NCBI RefSeq assembly: GCF_947492535.1
Contig: NZ_CANLNH010000003.1
Location: 341,015 to 405,014, forward strand
Direction: 5' to 3'
DNA: 64,000 nucleotides
Source of the DNA: an uncultured Dokdonia sp.
GTDB lineage: Bacteria > Bacteroidota > Bacteroidia > Flavobacteriales > Flavobacteriaceae
Part shown: positions 52,000-60,411 of the stretch, in pieces
Position numbering within the stretch: the first letter of the stretch is position 1
How the letters are laid out: each line of letters opens with the position of its first letter
Position numbers and translations under genes: made by a program
The notes under the pieces: model-generated
Databases searched by the model: none
What the model saw: only the letters and a program-made list of their open reading frames with translations
What the model was told of the DNA's origin: nothing

Positions 52000-53124
52000 A
52001 TGAAAAAAATAGTTCTCTTTCTATGTATAAGCTTTATATCAATAACGCTTCAATCACAACAATCCGCAGTATATCAAGACACCATTCCTTTCAGAAATGA
52101 CCTAGGGCTTATTATTGTTCCTATCACTTTTAATGGTGTAGAAAAAGAATTTGCTTTTGATACAGGAGCTCAATCAACTGTTGGGTTTTCATGGGTCGCA
52201 GATGATTTAAAACGAACGTCCAAATCAGTAAATGTAAAATCTTCTAATGCTTCTAGCACGAAGATGCACTATTATAAAAGTGGAATTATTCAATTAGGAA
52301 GTAGAGAAATTAAAAAACATAGAACCTTAAATGCTGGTGATAGTGAGATTTTTACTTGCTATAATGTAGACGGTATATTAGGGGTAGATATCACACAACA
52401 TTTTAATTGGACGATTGATTTTGATAAAAAAATACTCATTATGTCTCCACCAGATTTTTATCCTGATGAAGTCAAAGAAATGCACGCGTTAGATTTTGAT
52501 TTTACAAATAATCGCCCTGCTGTTTTTATGGAAATGAATGGAAAGAAAATTAAATTTTTATTAGATACAGGAGCTAGAGATTCAGATATAAACAAAAAAG
52601 CTTATAATCTTACAAGTATAGATAGCTATCCTAAAGCTACATTTTACAGTGGTTTTTATGATGTAAATGGTACACTCACCAAGACATATAATACAACGGT
52701 ACAATTACCAGAATTACAATCAGAAAATGTGACGCTTTCTCCAGCTGTAGATTATGGAAATCAAAGTACAAAGATTGGAAATAATTTATGGAACGATAAA
52801 CGTTTGTTTATGAGCTTAAGCCATGATCAATTGTATGTTTCTGATGCTACCATTAAAAGCGATCTACAGAACTATGATTGTTCCGCTGTAGTAAAAAATG
52901 GAAACGTTGTTGTTTTACATATAAAAGAAGGGAGTGAAGCATGGAATCTTGGGATCCGACAAGGAGATGAAGTCATAAGTCTAAATGGAAGTACATTTAC
53001 AGATTTTTGTACATTCAATAAGTATCAAAGACAACTAAGTAAAGAAGGAAAAAGTTTTGAATTTGTTTTTAAAGATGGAAAACGTATAACCGTCGAGAAA
53101 AAACAGATGTTTATGACTCCTTAA
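52000..53124 (+). CDS. Retropepsin-like aspartic protease with C-terminal PDZ domain
   Basis: 374 aa with signal peptide (ending TLQS-Q). Two aspartic motifs on one chain: FAFDTGAQST (54-57) and FLLDTGARDSD (189-192), so one molecule carries both catalytic halves, each preceded by flap-like strands. A PDZ domain follows (~290-370: SEAWNLGIRQGDEVISLNGS). Such secreted clan-AA proteases occur in Bacteroidota with unknown substrates. The C-terminus overlaps the end of msrA on the other strand by 14 bp. Confidence 0.83.
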   Translation: MKKIVLFLCISFISITLQSQQSAVYQDTIPFRNDLGLIIVPITFNGVEKEFAFDTGAQSTVGFSWVADDLKRTSKSVNVKSSNASSTKMHYYKSGIIQLGSREIKKHRTLNAGDSEIFTCYNVDGILGVDITQHFNWTIDFDKKILIMSPPDFYPDEVKEMHALDFDFTNNRPAVFMEMNGKKIKFLLDTGARDSDINKKAYNLTSIDSYPKATFYSGFYDVNGTLTKTYNTTVQLPELQSENVTLSPAVDYGNQSTKIGNNLWNDKRLFMSLSHDQLYVSDATIKSDLQNYDCSAVVKNGNVVVLHIKEGSEAWNLGIRQGDEVISLNGSTFTDFCTFNKYQRQLSKEGKSFEFVFKDGKRITVEKKQMFMTP

Positions 53125-53635
53125 TCCAGTTTGCATATTCTTTTTGCAATTTTTCCAATTTAGGATCGATATATCGAGTACAGAAAGGAGCGTCCGGATT
53201 TCTTTTAAAATAATCTAAAAAGGATTCGTCATTTAGTTTAAATGTAATCAGAGGAAGCGCCTTTGTAATAATGGGGTCTGAAAATTGCGGTTGTAATTTT
53301 AATACCGCTTTCGCGAAAGCGGACTCTTGCGTCTTATCATAATAATACATAGCCGATCTATATTTAGATCTAAAACTGTGATTACTCGTAGATTTATGAG
53401 TGTGTAAATGAATTTCAATAAGTTGTTCTAAAAGAATACACTGAGGGTCAAAATGAACAATAACACCTTCAGAAAAAGAATCATTAGGTGCCGTCGAAGC
53501 AATAAAGCCTTGCTCCACTTTTTTTACACCTTTGATGGCTTGAAATACAGCTTCTGTACACCAATGGCAACCGCCTCCAAATGCTATTTTTTCTAATGAT
53601 TTAATAAGATATTCTTTTAATTGAAAATTATACAA
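53111..53635 (-). CDS. msrA: Peptide methionine-S-sulfoxide reductase
   Basis: 174 aa. The active site reads FGGGCHWCTEAVF (catalytic Cys23), a variant of the usual GCFWG/GGCFWC pattern. The conserved VxxGFIAS, SEGVIVHFDP and HTHKSTSNHSFRSKYRSAMYY regions follow. It repairs oxidised methionine. A palindromic repeat (53306-53321) is read in frame as SAFAKA in the later part. The gene converges on the retropepsin gene with a 14-bp overlap. Confidence 0.9.
   Translation of the reverse strand: MYNFQLKEYLIKSLEKIAFGGGCHWCTEAVFQAIKGVKKVEQGFIASTAPNDSFSEGVIVHFDPQCILLEQLIEIHLHTHKSTSNHSFRSKYRSAMYYYDKTQESAFAKAVLKLQPQFSDPIITKALPLITFKLNDESFLDYFKRNPDAPFCTRYIDPKLEKLQKEYANWIKES
53306..53321. repeat. Palindromic repeat copy 13
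   Basis: CGCTTTCGCGAAAGCG inside msrA, read as Ala-Phe-Ala-Lys-Ala. Confidence 0.85.
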
Positions 53636-53704
53636 CTAAAAGCAATGATACGCAAAGAAAATATCAATTGAAAATTGTAAATTCGCGGCAAGCAGAAGGC
53701 AATT

Positions 53705-54784
53705 ATGTTAGAAAAACTACAGATCGTAAAACAACGTTTTGATGAAGTGAGTGACTTAATCATTCAACCAGATATTATATCTGATCAAAAACGATATGTT
53801 CAGCTCAATAAAGAATATAAAGATTTAAGAGCGCTCATGGATGAGCGTGCAAAATATATAGAGTACACTGATAATCTTACCGAAGCAGAAGAGATTCTTG
53901 CAGACGGAAGTGATGCAGAGATGGTTGAAATGGCTAAGATGCAAATGGATGAAGCAAAATCTGCTATTCCAGAATTGGAAGAGAAAATCAGAATGATGCT
54001 TATTCCTAAAGACCCTGAAGATGCTAAAAATGTCGTGGTAGAAATACGTGCAGGAACAGGAGGGGATGAGGCAAGTATTTTTGCAGGAGACTTATACAGA
54101 ATGTATACCAAGTATGTAGATGGAAAACAAGGATGGAGTCATAGTACGGTAGATTTTTCTGAAGGGACTTCAGGAGGGTTTAAAGAAATCCAATTTGAAA
54201 TTACAGGTGAAGATGTATATGGAACGTTAAAGTTTGAAGCAGGTGTACACCGTGTACAACGTGTACCTCAAACAGAAACACAAGGACGTGTGCATACAAG
54301 TGCTGCCACTGTGATGGTACTTCCAGAAGCCGAAGAGTTTGATGTACAAATTGAAATGAAAGATGTACGTATTGATTTTTTCTGTTCGTCGGGACCTGGA
54401 GGACAATCGGTAAACACCACCTATTCGGCAGTGCGTTTAACACACATTCCTACAGGATTAGTAGCACAATGTCAAGATCAAAAATCACAGCATAAGAATA
54501 AAGAAAAAGCCTTTAAGGTACTTCGTTCACGTTTATATGATTTAGAACTTGCTAAAAAACAAGAAGAAGATGCTGCAAAACGTAATTCGCAAGTAAGTAG
54601 TGGAGATCGTAGTGCAAAAATTAGAACCTATAACTATCCGCAAGGACGTGTGACTGATCACCGTATTGGATTGACGCTATATGATCTTCAAAATATTGTA
54701 AATGGTGATATTCAGAAAATATTAGACGAATTACAATTAGTTGAAAATACAGAGAAGTTGAAGGCTAACGAAGGGGAATTGTAA
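53705..54784 (+). CDS. prfA: Peptide chain release factor 1
   Basis: 359 aa. The GGQ loop is in [20 protein letters not shown], and the ending [18 protein letters not shown]...ILDELQL is the RF1 pattern, separating it from RF2 encoded elsewhere in the window. It releases peptides at UAA and UAG. No frameshift signal, as expected for RF1. The next lipoprotein and pyrF follow on the same strand. Confidence 0.97.
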   Translation: MLEKLQIVKQRFDEVSDLIIQPDIISDQKRYVQLNKEYKDLRALMDERAKYIEYTDNLTEAEEILADGSDAEMVEMAKMQMDEAKSAIPELEEKIRMMLIPKDPEDAKNVVVEIRAGTGGDEASIFAGDLYRMYTKYVDGKQGWSHSTVDFSEGTSGGFKEIQFEITGEDVYGTLKFEAGVHRVQRVPQTETQGRVHTSAATVMVLPEAEEFDVQIEMKDVRIDFFCSSGPGGQSVNTTYSAVRLTHIPTGLVAQCQDQKSQHKNKEKAFKVLRSRLYDLELAKKQEEDAAKRNSQVSSGDRSAKIRTYNYPQGRVTDHRIGLTLYDLQNIVNGDIQKILDELQLVENTEKLKANEGEL

Positions 54785-54823
54785 TCGTAAGTACTTGTTG
54801 TATAAAATAAAGTACATTATAAA

Positions 54824-55402
54824 TTGGAAAGAAGAATATCAATATCAATCCTAATTCTATTTTTATTTATTGGATGTAAAGAGGCTACATTAAATAATGT
54901 AGCAGTTAAAATTCAGGAAAACGAAAATGAAGTTATCACTACAAATAGTTCTAATGTTTTAATGGAGCAAGATTGTATTTTTGATCAAGCTACGCAAACA
55001 GATGAATTTTTAAAAGGTATTAAGGAATTAGAAAATTACGTTTGGGATGATGAATCTAAAACGGCTGAAATAATTCTTAATGATCATTGGGGACTTGGTT
55101 TAACACGTGGCGGTTGTGATCATTTTACCGTTCAAGCTGATTTTGTATATGATAGAGTCATTGATTTTGAAGAGAAGAAAGATTTTATTTTCCAACAAGT
55201 AATATGGATATCTGATTTAATCAAGGATTTTGATGGTGAAATCATCAGAGAATGTATTGAGAACGGAAGAATAAGCATTGAAGTTGAAGATAATAAAAGA
55301 CATATTCATTTTATGGATCAAAGACTATATGAAAGTTATTACATGAGTTTTTCCGTTTTAGAAAATATATCTTACATTCATTTGTCGTATTATATTAATT
55401 AA
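54824..55402 (+). CDS. Small lipoprotein, function unknown
   Basis: 192 aa beginning at TTG 54824, because no upstream or early in-frame ATG exists and this start gives a clean lipobox ([11 protein letters not shown]). The mature part is acidic and mixed helix/strand, with [17 protein letters not shown] and [15 protein letters not shown] as its most distinctive runs. I recognise no family. It sits between prfA and pyrF with small gaps (39 and 8 bp) and may be co-transcribed with them. Confidence 0.6.
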   Translation: MERRISISILILFLFIGCKEATLNNVAVKIQENENEVITTNSSNVLMEQDCIFDQATQTDEFLKGIKELENYVWDDESKTAEIILNDHWGLGLTRGGCDHFTVQADFVYDRVIDFEEKKDFIFQQVIWISDLIKDFDGEIIRECIENGRISIEVEDNKRHIHFMDQRLYESYYMSFSVLENISYIHLSYYIN

Positions 55403-55410
55403 GAATTATA

Positions 55411-56232
55411 ATGACCACACAAGAACTTGTCGCTCAAATTCGAGAAAAGAAATCTTTCCTTGTCGTAGGATTAGATACTGATCTTGATAAAATTCCAAAG
55501 CATTTATTAAAAGAAGAAGATCCCATCTTTGCATTTAATAAAGCGATTATTGACGCAACACATGATTTATGTGTAGGGTATAAACCTAATATTGCTTTTT
55601 ATGAAGCTTATGGTATAGAAGGGTGGAAATCTCTAGAAAAAACCATCAACTATCTGAATGAAAATTACCCAGAGCAATTTACGATCGCCGATGCAAAACG
55701 AGGAGATATAGGAAATACCTCCACACGATATGCAAAAGCATTTTTTGAATCTCTTAATTTTGATTCAATCACCATTGCTCCGTATATGGGAAGTGATTCT
55801 GTGGAGCCTTTTCTTGCGTTTGAAGATAAACATACCATTATACTTGCTTTAACTTCCAACCAAGGAGCCTTTGATTTTCAAACACAGAAGATAGGAAACC
55901 AAGAAGTCTATAAAAAAGTACTAGAAACATCAAAAACCTACGAAAATAGTGATCGTTTGATGTATGTTGTAGGAGCTACTAAAGCCGAATACCTAACCGA
56001 TATCCGCGCTATTATTCCTGAGGCCTTTTTATTAGTTCCTGGGGTAGGTGCGCAAGGTGGAAGTCTTGAGGAAGTGTGCAAATATGGAATGACCAAAGAT
56101 GTTGGTCTTTTAGTCAACTCTTCTAGAGGGATTATTTATAAATCACAGGGCGAAGACTTTGCTATCGCAGCTCGTGAAGTCGCAAAAAACATGCAAGAAT
56201 CGATGAGAGCTATTCTTCAAGAAGCTCTTTAA
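55411..56232 (+). CDS. pyrF: Orotidine 5'-phosphate decarboxylase (type 2)
   Basis: 273 aa, the longer PyrF class. It contains [29 protein letters not shown] and the active-site [14 protein letters not shown] with the Lys-Asp pair. Later come [26 protein letters not shown] and [11 protein letters not shown]. It decarboxylates OMP to UMP in pyrimidine synthesis. Eight bp after the lipoprotein. Confidence 0.95.
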   Translation: MTTQELVAQIREKKSFLVVGLDTDLDKIPKHLLKEEDPIFAFNKAIIDATHDLCVGYKPNIAFYEAYGIEGWKSLEKTINYLNENYPEQFTIADAKRGDIGNTSTRYAKAFFESLNFDSITIAPYMGSDSVEPFLAFEDKHTIILALTSNQGAFDFQTQKIGNQEVYKKVLETSKTYENSDRLMYVVGATKAEYLTDIRAIIPEAFLLVPGVGAQGGSLEEVCKYGMTKDVGLLVNSSRGIIYKSQGEDFAIAAREVAKNMQESMRAILQEAL

Positions 56233-56242
56233 TTCCTTGACA

Positions 56243-57028
56243 ATGCACTATAAAGATCAACTAGGCAGAACACTTCAGTTTTCGGATACTCCATTGCGTA
56301 TTGTTTCTTTAGTTCCAAGTCAAACAGAATTACTCGTTGATTTAGGATTAAAAGAACATATTGTTGGTATCACTAAGTTTTGTGTACATCCAGTAGGTCT
56401 TACAAAAGAAAAAACAGTTGTAGGCGGTACCAAGCAACTCCATATAGATAAAGTAAAAACACTACACCCAGATATCATTCTTTGTAATAAAGAAGAAAAC
56501 ACAGAACAGATAGTACGAGATATGGAAGCTATTGCTCCAGTACATGTTTCTGATATCAAGAATATTGAAGATGCACTTTCCCTCATTATGATGTACGGTG
56601 CTATTTTTCAAATAGAACCTGTAGCTACTCGTCTAGTTCAAAATATTCAAAAGAGATATCAAGATTTTTTAAAAAACATGCCTAGAGAAATGTCACGTAA
56701 AAGAGTAGGGTATTTCATTTGGAAAGACCCTTGGATGGTTGCTGGTTCCGACACCTTTATTGATTATTTACTAGAGATATGCGGTTTTGATAATGTATTT
56801 ACATCACAAGAGGGAAGATATCCAGAAGTACAGCTAGAACAACTTCAAGATGTAGCGTATATCTTTTTATCTTCAGAACCCTTTCCTTTCGCTGAAAAGC
56901 ACATAAAAGAAGTTACCCCATACACCAATGCGAAAATAGTATTGGTAGATGGCGAATACTTCTCTTGGTATGGAAGTAGATTACTAGGAGCGTTTGATTA
57001 TTTTAATTCCTTATTAAAACAATTATAA
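56243..57028 (+). CDS. Cobalamin/siderophore-type periplasmic-binding-fold protein (BtuF-like)
   Basis: 261 aa from ATG 56243; an earlier TTG would add two codons only. It has a helical-backbone metal receptor fold: RIVSLVPSQTELLVDLGL, VVGGTKQLHIDKVKTLHPDIILCNKEEN, KRVGYFIWKDPWMVAGSDTFIDYLLEICGFDNVF. It has no signal peptide, so it may act in the cytoplasm or be anchored otherwise; typical BtuF is periplasmic. No transporter genes follow. Ligand not assignable. Confidence 0.8.
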   Translation: MHYKDQLGRTLQFSDTPLRIVSLVPSQTELLVDLGLKEHIVGITKFCVHPVGLTKEKTVVGGTKQLHIDKVKTLHPDIILCNKEENTEQIVRDMEAIAPVHVSDIKNIEDALSLIMMYGAIFQIEPVATRLVQNIQKRYQDFLKNMPREMSRKRVGYFIWKDPWMVAGSDTFIDYLLEICGFDNVFTSQEGRYPEVQLEQLQDVAYIFLSSEPFPFAEKHIKEVTPYTNAKIVLVDGEYFSWYGSRLLGAFDYFNSLLKQL

Positions 57029-57051
57029 TTTTTTAATTAACTATGATTTCA

Positions 57052-57546
57052 ATGAAAAAAAACATTTTTTACTTATTACTTTTTAGTAGTTTGATTATCG
57101 CAAGTTGTTCTTCTGATGATGACACTTCAATTACTCCAAATGAATTTACTGACAATACTATTACAGTAGATGTAAATGGAGAAAATTTTAGTAGTAATAA
57201 TATTGAAACAGCTTTATTATTAAGCGAAGGTCGTTTTATTAGATTAACAGCAGTAATTGAGACAACATTTGATTTAGTAACTATTGAAATTGGAAGTATT
57301 AACTTTGATGATCCATTACTTACAGAAGGAATTTTTTCAGTTTCTGAAAATAATAATAATATCCAATATAATAGTTTTTTATCTGCTATTTCAGAAAACC
57401 CTATTGGGACAATAACAATAACAAATCTGGATATAGAAAATCAAATAATTTCTGGAACATTTAATGGAGTAGCGACAAACATAGACGGAGAAATGGTAAC
57501 ATTAACTAATGGAACTTTTACTAATATTTCATTTCTAGTACAGTAA
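57052..57546 (+). CDS. Lipoprotein, DUF-type beta-rich domain
   Basis: 164 aa from ATG 57052 (MKKNIFYLLLFSSLIIASC lipobox); an ATG three codons earlier is also possible. After the Cys comes an acidic SSDDD, then alternating strands (TITVDVNGENFSSNNIET, GRFIRLTAVIE, GTITITNLDIENQIISGTFNG). This resembles small DUF6252-like Bacteroidota lipoproteins; the exact family is uncertain. Single gene. Confidence 0.65.
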   Translation: MKKNIFYLLLFSSLIIASCSSDDDTSITPNEFTDNTITVDVNGENFSSNNIETALLLSEGRFIRLTAVIETTFDLVTIEIGSINFDDPLLTEGIFSVSENNNNIQYNSFLSAISENPIGTITITNLDIENQIISGTFNGVATNIDGEMVTLTNGTFTNISFLVQ

Positions 57547-57577
57547 TTTAATGATAATTGGTCGCATATCTCAGCAA

Positions 57578-57748
57578 TTAAAATTGTAAAAATTTTAATT
57601 GTTGATCTAATTTGAGTGCTTCATATATAAGAATGTCACTTAAGCTTGAATCTGTATATTTTACATTATATGCTTCTTCAATAAGTCTTTTTTGTTCATT
57701 TTCTAAATACTCTTTGTAATTGTTTTGGTTTGTTTTAGCAGTCTTCAT
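57578..57748 (-). CDS. Small helical protein A (56 aa), paralogue of 58079-58246
   Basis: Clean ATG-to-stop frame of 56 codons not overlapped by other genes. Sequence core KEYLENEQKRLIEEAY...KYTDSSLSDILIYEALKLDQQLKFLQF suggests two helices with a turn. A second copy lies 331 bp away. It resembles the short helical-hairpin layout of Spo0E-like phosphatases only loosely (no SQxLD core), so that is speculative. Conserved duplication argues it is real. Confidence 0.6.
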   Translation of the reverse strand: MKTAKTNQNNYKEYLENEQKRLIEEAYNVKYTDSSLSDILIYEALKLDQQLKFLQF

Positions 57749-58078
57749 AATACGGTGTTTAATTTTGACGAAATAATTTGTTAGAGCAACTATAAGTAAT
57801 AGTTATTTAGTCATATGCTAAAGTTATACCATTAAAATATCTAAATGTAAATACATGATAACCAGTATGTTAATTGTATTAAGATTTTGTGGTATTATCT
57901 TATATATTGTAGTTCTTCAATATATTACGGGAGTTTTAATATTGAAAAATTACAATGAATTTATGTGAACTCTACTTTTAGCTAGAAATTATAACGTAGA
58001 AAAACAGATCTATCATCTTAGTATAGACGAAGAAAAATGAGTAGTATAATTAATTATTGATGTATAAACTTGAAGCAG
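57749..58078. other. 330-bp gap between the two small paralogous genes
   Basis: AT-rich, no credible gene or repeat seen on either strand. A promoter for the first small gene probably lies at its left end. Confidence 0.4.
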
Positions 58079-58246
58079 TTAAAATTGTAAAAATTTTAGT
58101 TTCTGATCTAGTTTAAGCGCTTCGTAGGTAAGTACATCACTCAAACTAGAGTCTGTATACCTAACATTATACGCTTCTTCAATAAGCCGTTTATGCTTTC
58201 GTTCCAAATATTCTTTAAACTGAATATGTTTTGAAATAGTAGTCAT
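58079..58246 (-). CDS. Small helical protein B (55 aa), paralogue of 57578-57748
   Basis: 55 codons, same strand as its paralogue. The block KEYLERKHKRLIEEAYNVRYTDSSLSDVLTYEALKLDQKLKFLQF differs from copy A at a minority of positions, mostly conservative (I/V, K/R, Q/K). DNA differs at third positions, as expected under selection for protein. A tandem duplication. Function unknown. Confidence 0.6.
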   Translation of the reverse strand: MTTISKHIQFKEYLERKHKRLIEEAYNVRYTDSSLSDVLTYEALKLDQKLKFLQF

Positions 58247-58394
58247 TTAGATTGGTTTGTTTGTTGGTTATTGTTTGGGTCTTATTAAAGTTACGTAAAA
58301 AATTGATAGTTAGATGTTTAATGTTGTGAAATTAAATACTTGTATATTCTCACAACAATGATTTAATACCTATATTTTATATAGAGAGTATTAA

Positions 58395-58430
58395 AAAAGA
58401 GCAATATGAACTAGGTCATATTGCTCTTTT
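58395..58430. terminator. Terminator after the DUF4197 gene
   Basis: AAAAGAGCAATATGA / TCATATTGCTCTTTT arms with a 6-base loop. T-runs exist on both strands, so it may be bidirectional. Confidence 0.85.
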
Positions 58431-58453
58431 TTATATGAGGTATACTTCTTACT

Positions 58454-59161
58454 TTAATCCTGTAGTGCAAATACACGCTTTAAAAGATCAGTAGTTCTAG
58501 ACGTATATTTTGTACGTATTTGTTTTTCTTCTACAGCAATCATTTTATAAACTCCTTTTAGAGCTTCTTGCGTTACATAATCAGTAAGATCAGGATTTAC
58601 ATTATTCGTAAGTGGAATACTGTTATATCGGTTAATAAGGTTTTCCCATATTTGATCGGCTCCTACTTTGCTAAAAGAGTTTTTAATCACAGGGTTAAAT
58701 TTACTATATAAGGCTTGCTCTGTTCTGGATGTTAAATACTGTGTCGCTGCATTATCACTTCCTAATAAGATATTTTTTGCATCAGCAAATGTGATTCCTT
58801 TTACCGCATCTATAAATATAGGCGTCGCTTCTTTTACTGCATCTTCAGCAGCTCTATTTAAGACTTTTAAACCTTCATCAGCAAGATTACCCAATCCTAT
58901 ATCTCTTAATGTCTTATCTACTTTACGTAATTCTTCAGGAAGTAAAATCTTTGTTAGTTGATTTTTATAAAACCCATCTTTTGCTGTAAGCTTTGATACT
59001 TGCTTATCGATTCCCAATTGTAATGCTTCTTTTAGACCATTACCTATTTGAGATTGAGAGAGTACATTTCCTCCATCTTGAGGAAGATTATTAACAACTT
59101 GTTGTAATTCTGCACAAGAACTTAGGCAGATGACCATGCAGAGAGCGATAAACTTTTTCAT
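58454..59161 (-). CDS. DUF4197 lipoprotein
   Basis: 235 aa with lipobox ICLSSC. The all-helical body (IGNGLKEALQLGIDKQVSKL, KVLNRAAEDAVKEATPIFIDAVKGITFADAKNIL, KGVYKMIAVEEKQIRTKYTSRTTDLLKRVF) is the DUF4197 pattern known from Bacteroidota and Proteobacteria. No function known. Divergent from the PqqB-like gene with a 32-bp gap. Confidence 0.88.
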   Translation of the reverse strand: MKKFIALCMVICLSSCAELQQVVNNLPQDGGNVLSQSQIGNGLKEALQLGIDKQVSKLTAKDGFYKNQLTKILLPEELRKVDKTLRDIGLGNLADEGLKVLNRAAEDAVKEATPIFIDAVKGITFADAKNILLGSDNAATQYLTSRTEQALYSKFNPVIKNSFSKVGADQIWENLINRYNSIPLTNNVNPDLTDYVTQEALKGVYKMIAVEEKQIRTKYTSRTTDLLKRVFALQD

Positions 59162-59193
59162 TTGGGTATCTTTGATATAATTTCAGTAAAGAT

Positions 59194-60147
59194 ATGAATT
59201 TAAGATTTTTGATAATACCTATATCACTATTCATTTTGGGTTGTAATGATAGTTCTAAAGAAGTCCAAGCACCTATTCCATCTCAATTAGAAAATGAGGT
59301 ATATATTAAGATACTTGGCGTTGCTCAAGATGGCGGGATGCCGCATATCAATAATCCTAAGGAATTTAAGGCTGTAGCAGATGCTAGAAGAACACGAGAA
59401 CTTGTAGTGAGTTTAGGACTTATAGATCGTGAGCATCAAAAGAAATACCTGTTTGAAGCAACACCCGATATGCCAGAGCAATTATACCTGTTAGACAAAG
59501 AGCTTCCTACGGCATCCATTATAGACGGTGTATTCTTAACACATGCACACATGGGACATTATACGGGACTCATGCATTTTGGTAGAGAAGCGATGGGAAG
59601 TAAAGATATACCTGTGTATGCAATGCCCAAGATGAAAACTTTTTTAGAAACCAATGGTCCATGGAGCCAGTTAGTAGATTTAAAAAATATAGCAATTCAA
59701 TCTATGCAGGGAGATAGTCTAATTACGCTTTCGCGAAAGCTTAAAATAACACCATTCCTTGTACCACACAGAGATGAGTTTTCTGAAACAGTCGGGTACC
59801 GAATTGAAGGACCTAACAGAACCGCCTTGTTCATTCCGGATATTAATAAATGGTCTCTATGGGAAAAATCTATTGTAGAAGAAGTTAAGAAAGTAGATTA
59901 TGCATTTATAGATGCAACGTTTTTTTCTGAAGGAGAAATTCCTAGGCCTATGAGTGAAGTACCGCACCCATTTATAGATGAAACAACAGTATTTTTTAAA
60001 GATGAAAACAAGACCGTAAAATCAAAAGTGATTTTTATACATTTTAATCATTCTAACCCTGCATTGTATAAAAACAATTCAAAAAGAATAGCTTTAGAAG
60101 AAGAAGGGTATCGTTTTGCAAACCAAGGAGCTATTTTTGGTTTATAG
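59194..60147 (+). CDS. PqqB-like MBL-fold lipoprotein
   Basis: 317 aa with lipobox SLFILGC. The start ILGVAQDGGMPHINNP is the PqqB-like signature. The metal site reads FLTHAHMGHYTG, where the usual Asp of HxHxDH is replaced by Gly; a later His and Asp (VPHRDE, IDATFF) are kept. It is not with other pqq genes, so the name is only by similarity. A palindromic repeat (59724-59740) is read as TLSRKLK. Envelope-located hydrolase of unknown substrate. Confidence 0.8.
   Translation: MNLRFLIIPISLFILGCNDSSKEVQAPIPSQLENEVYIKILGVAQDGGMPHINNPKEFKAVADARRTRELVVSLGLIDREHQKKYLFEATPDMPEQLYLLDKELPTASIIDGVFLTHAHMGHYTGLMHFGREAMGSKDIPVYAMPKMKTFLETNGPWSQLVDLKNIAIQSMQGDSLITLSRKLKITPFLVPHRDEFSETVGYRIEGPNRTALFIPDINKWSLWEKSIVEEVKKVDYAFIDATFFSEGEIPRPMSEVPHPFIDETTVFFKDENKTVKSKVIFIHFNHSNPALYKNNSKRIALEEEGYRFANQGAIFGL
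59724..59740. repeat. Palindromic repeat copy 14
   Basis: TACGCTTTCGCGAAAGC inside the PqqB-like gene, read as Thr-Leu-Ser-Arg-Lys. Confidence 0.85.
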
Positions 60148-60210
60148 TTGTTTATTAGTGAAACTCAATGTTGAGAAGTCTGTAAGACGCGCTTAATAGT
60201 GTAAGTTGAA

Positions 60211-60230
60211 CCTGCCTTTGCCGGCAGGCA
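60211..60230. repeat. CCTGCC...GGCAGG palindrome, second family
   Basis: CCTGCCTTTGCCGGCAGGCA, clearly related to the 20-bp palindrome inserted at 14982-15001. It lies in the 264-bp gap before icmF, which otherwise shows only an imperfect hairpin around TCCTGCTTTTTCAGCGGGAT. Confidence 0.7.
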
Positions 60231-60411
60231 AGCTAATCCTGCTTTTTCAGCGGGATCTTGGTTTAATATCTCTATTCTTAGGTCGATTCCTTTTATATGG
60301 TCTAGAGCACGCTTTTAGGTTTACTGCCTTTTATTATATGATTATAAATAAATCGACATTTTTATTGAATATTACGTAAATTTGCATCCATAAAACACCC
60401 TTTTTTTGAAG

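Noticed and set aside
56886..56901. CCTTTCGCTGAAAAGC in the BtuF-like gene, resembling the palindromic repeat
   Set aside because: Has an inserted/changed centre (GCTGA for GCGA) and lost symmetry; could be chance or a decayed copy, so not counted.
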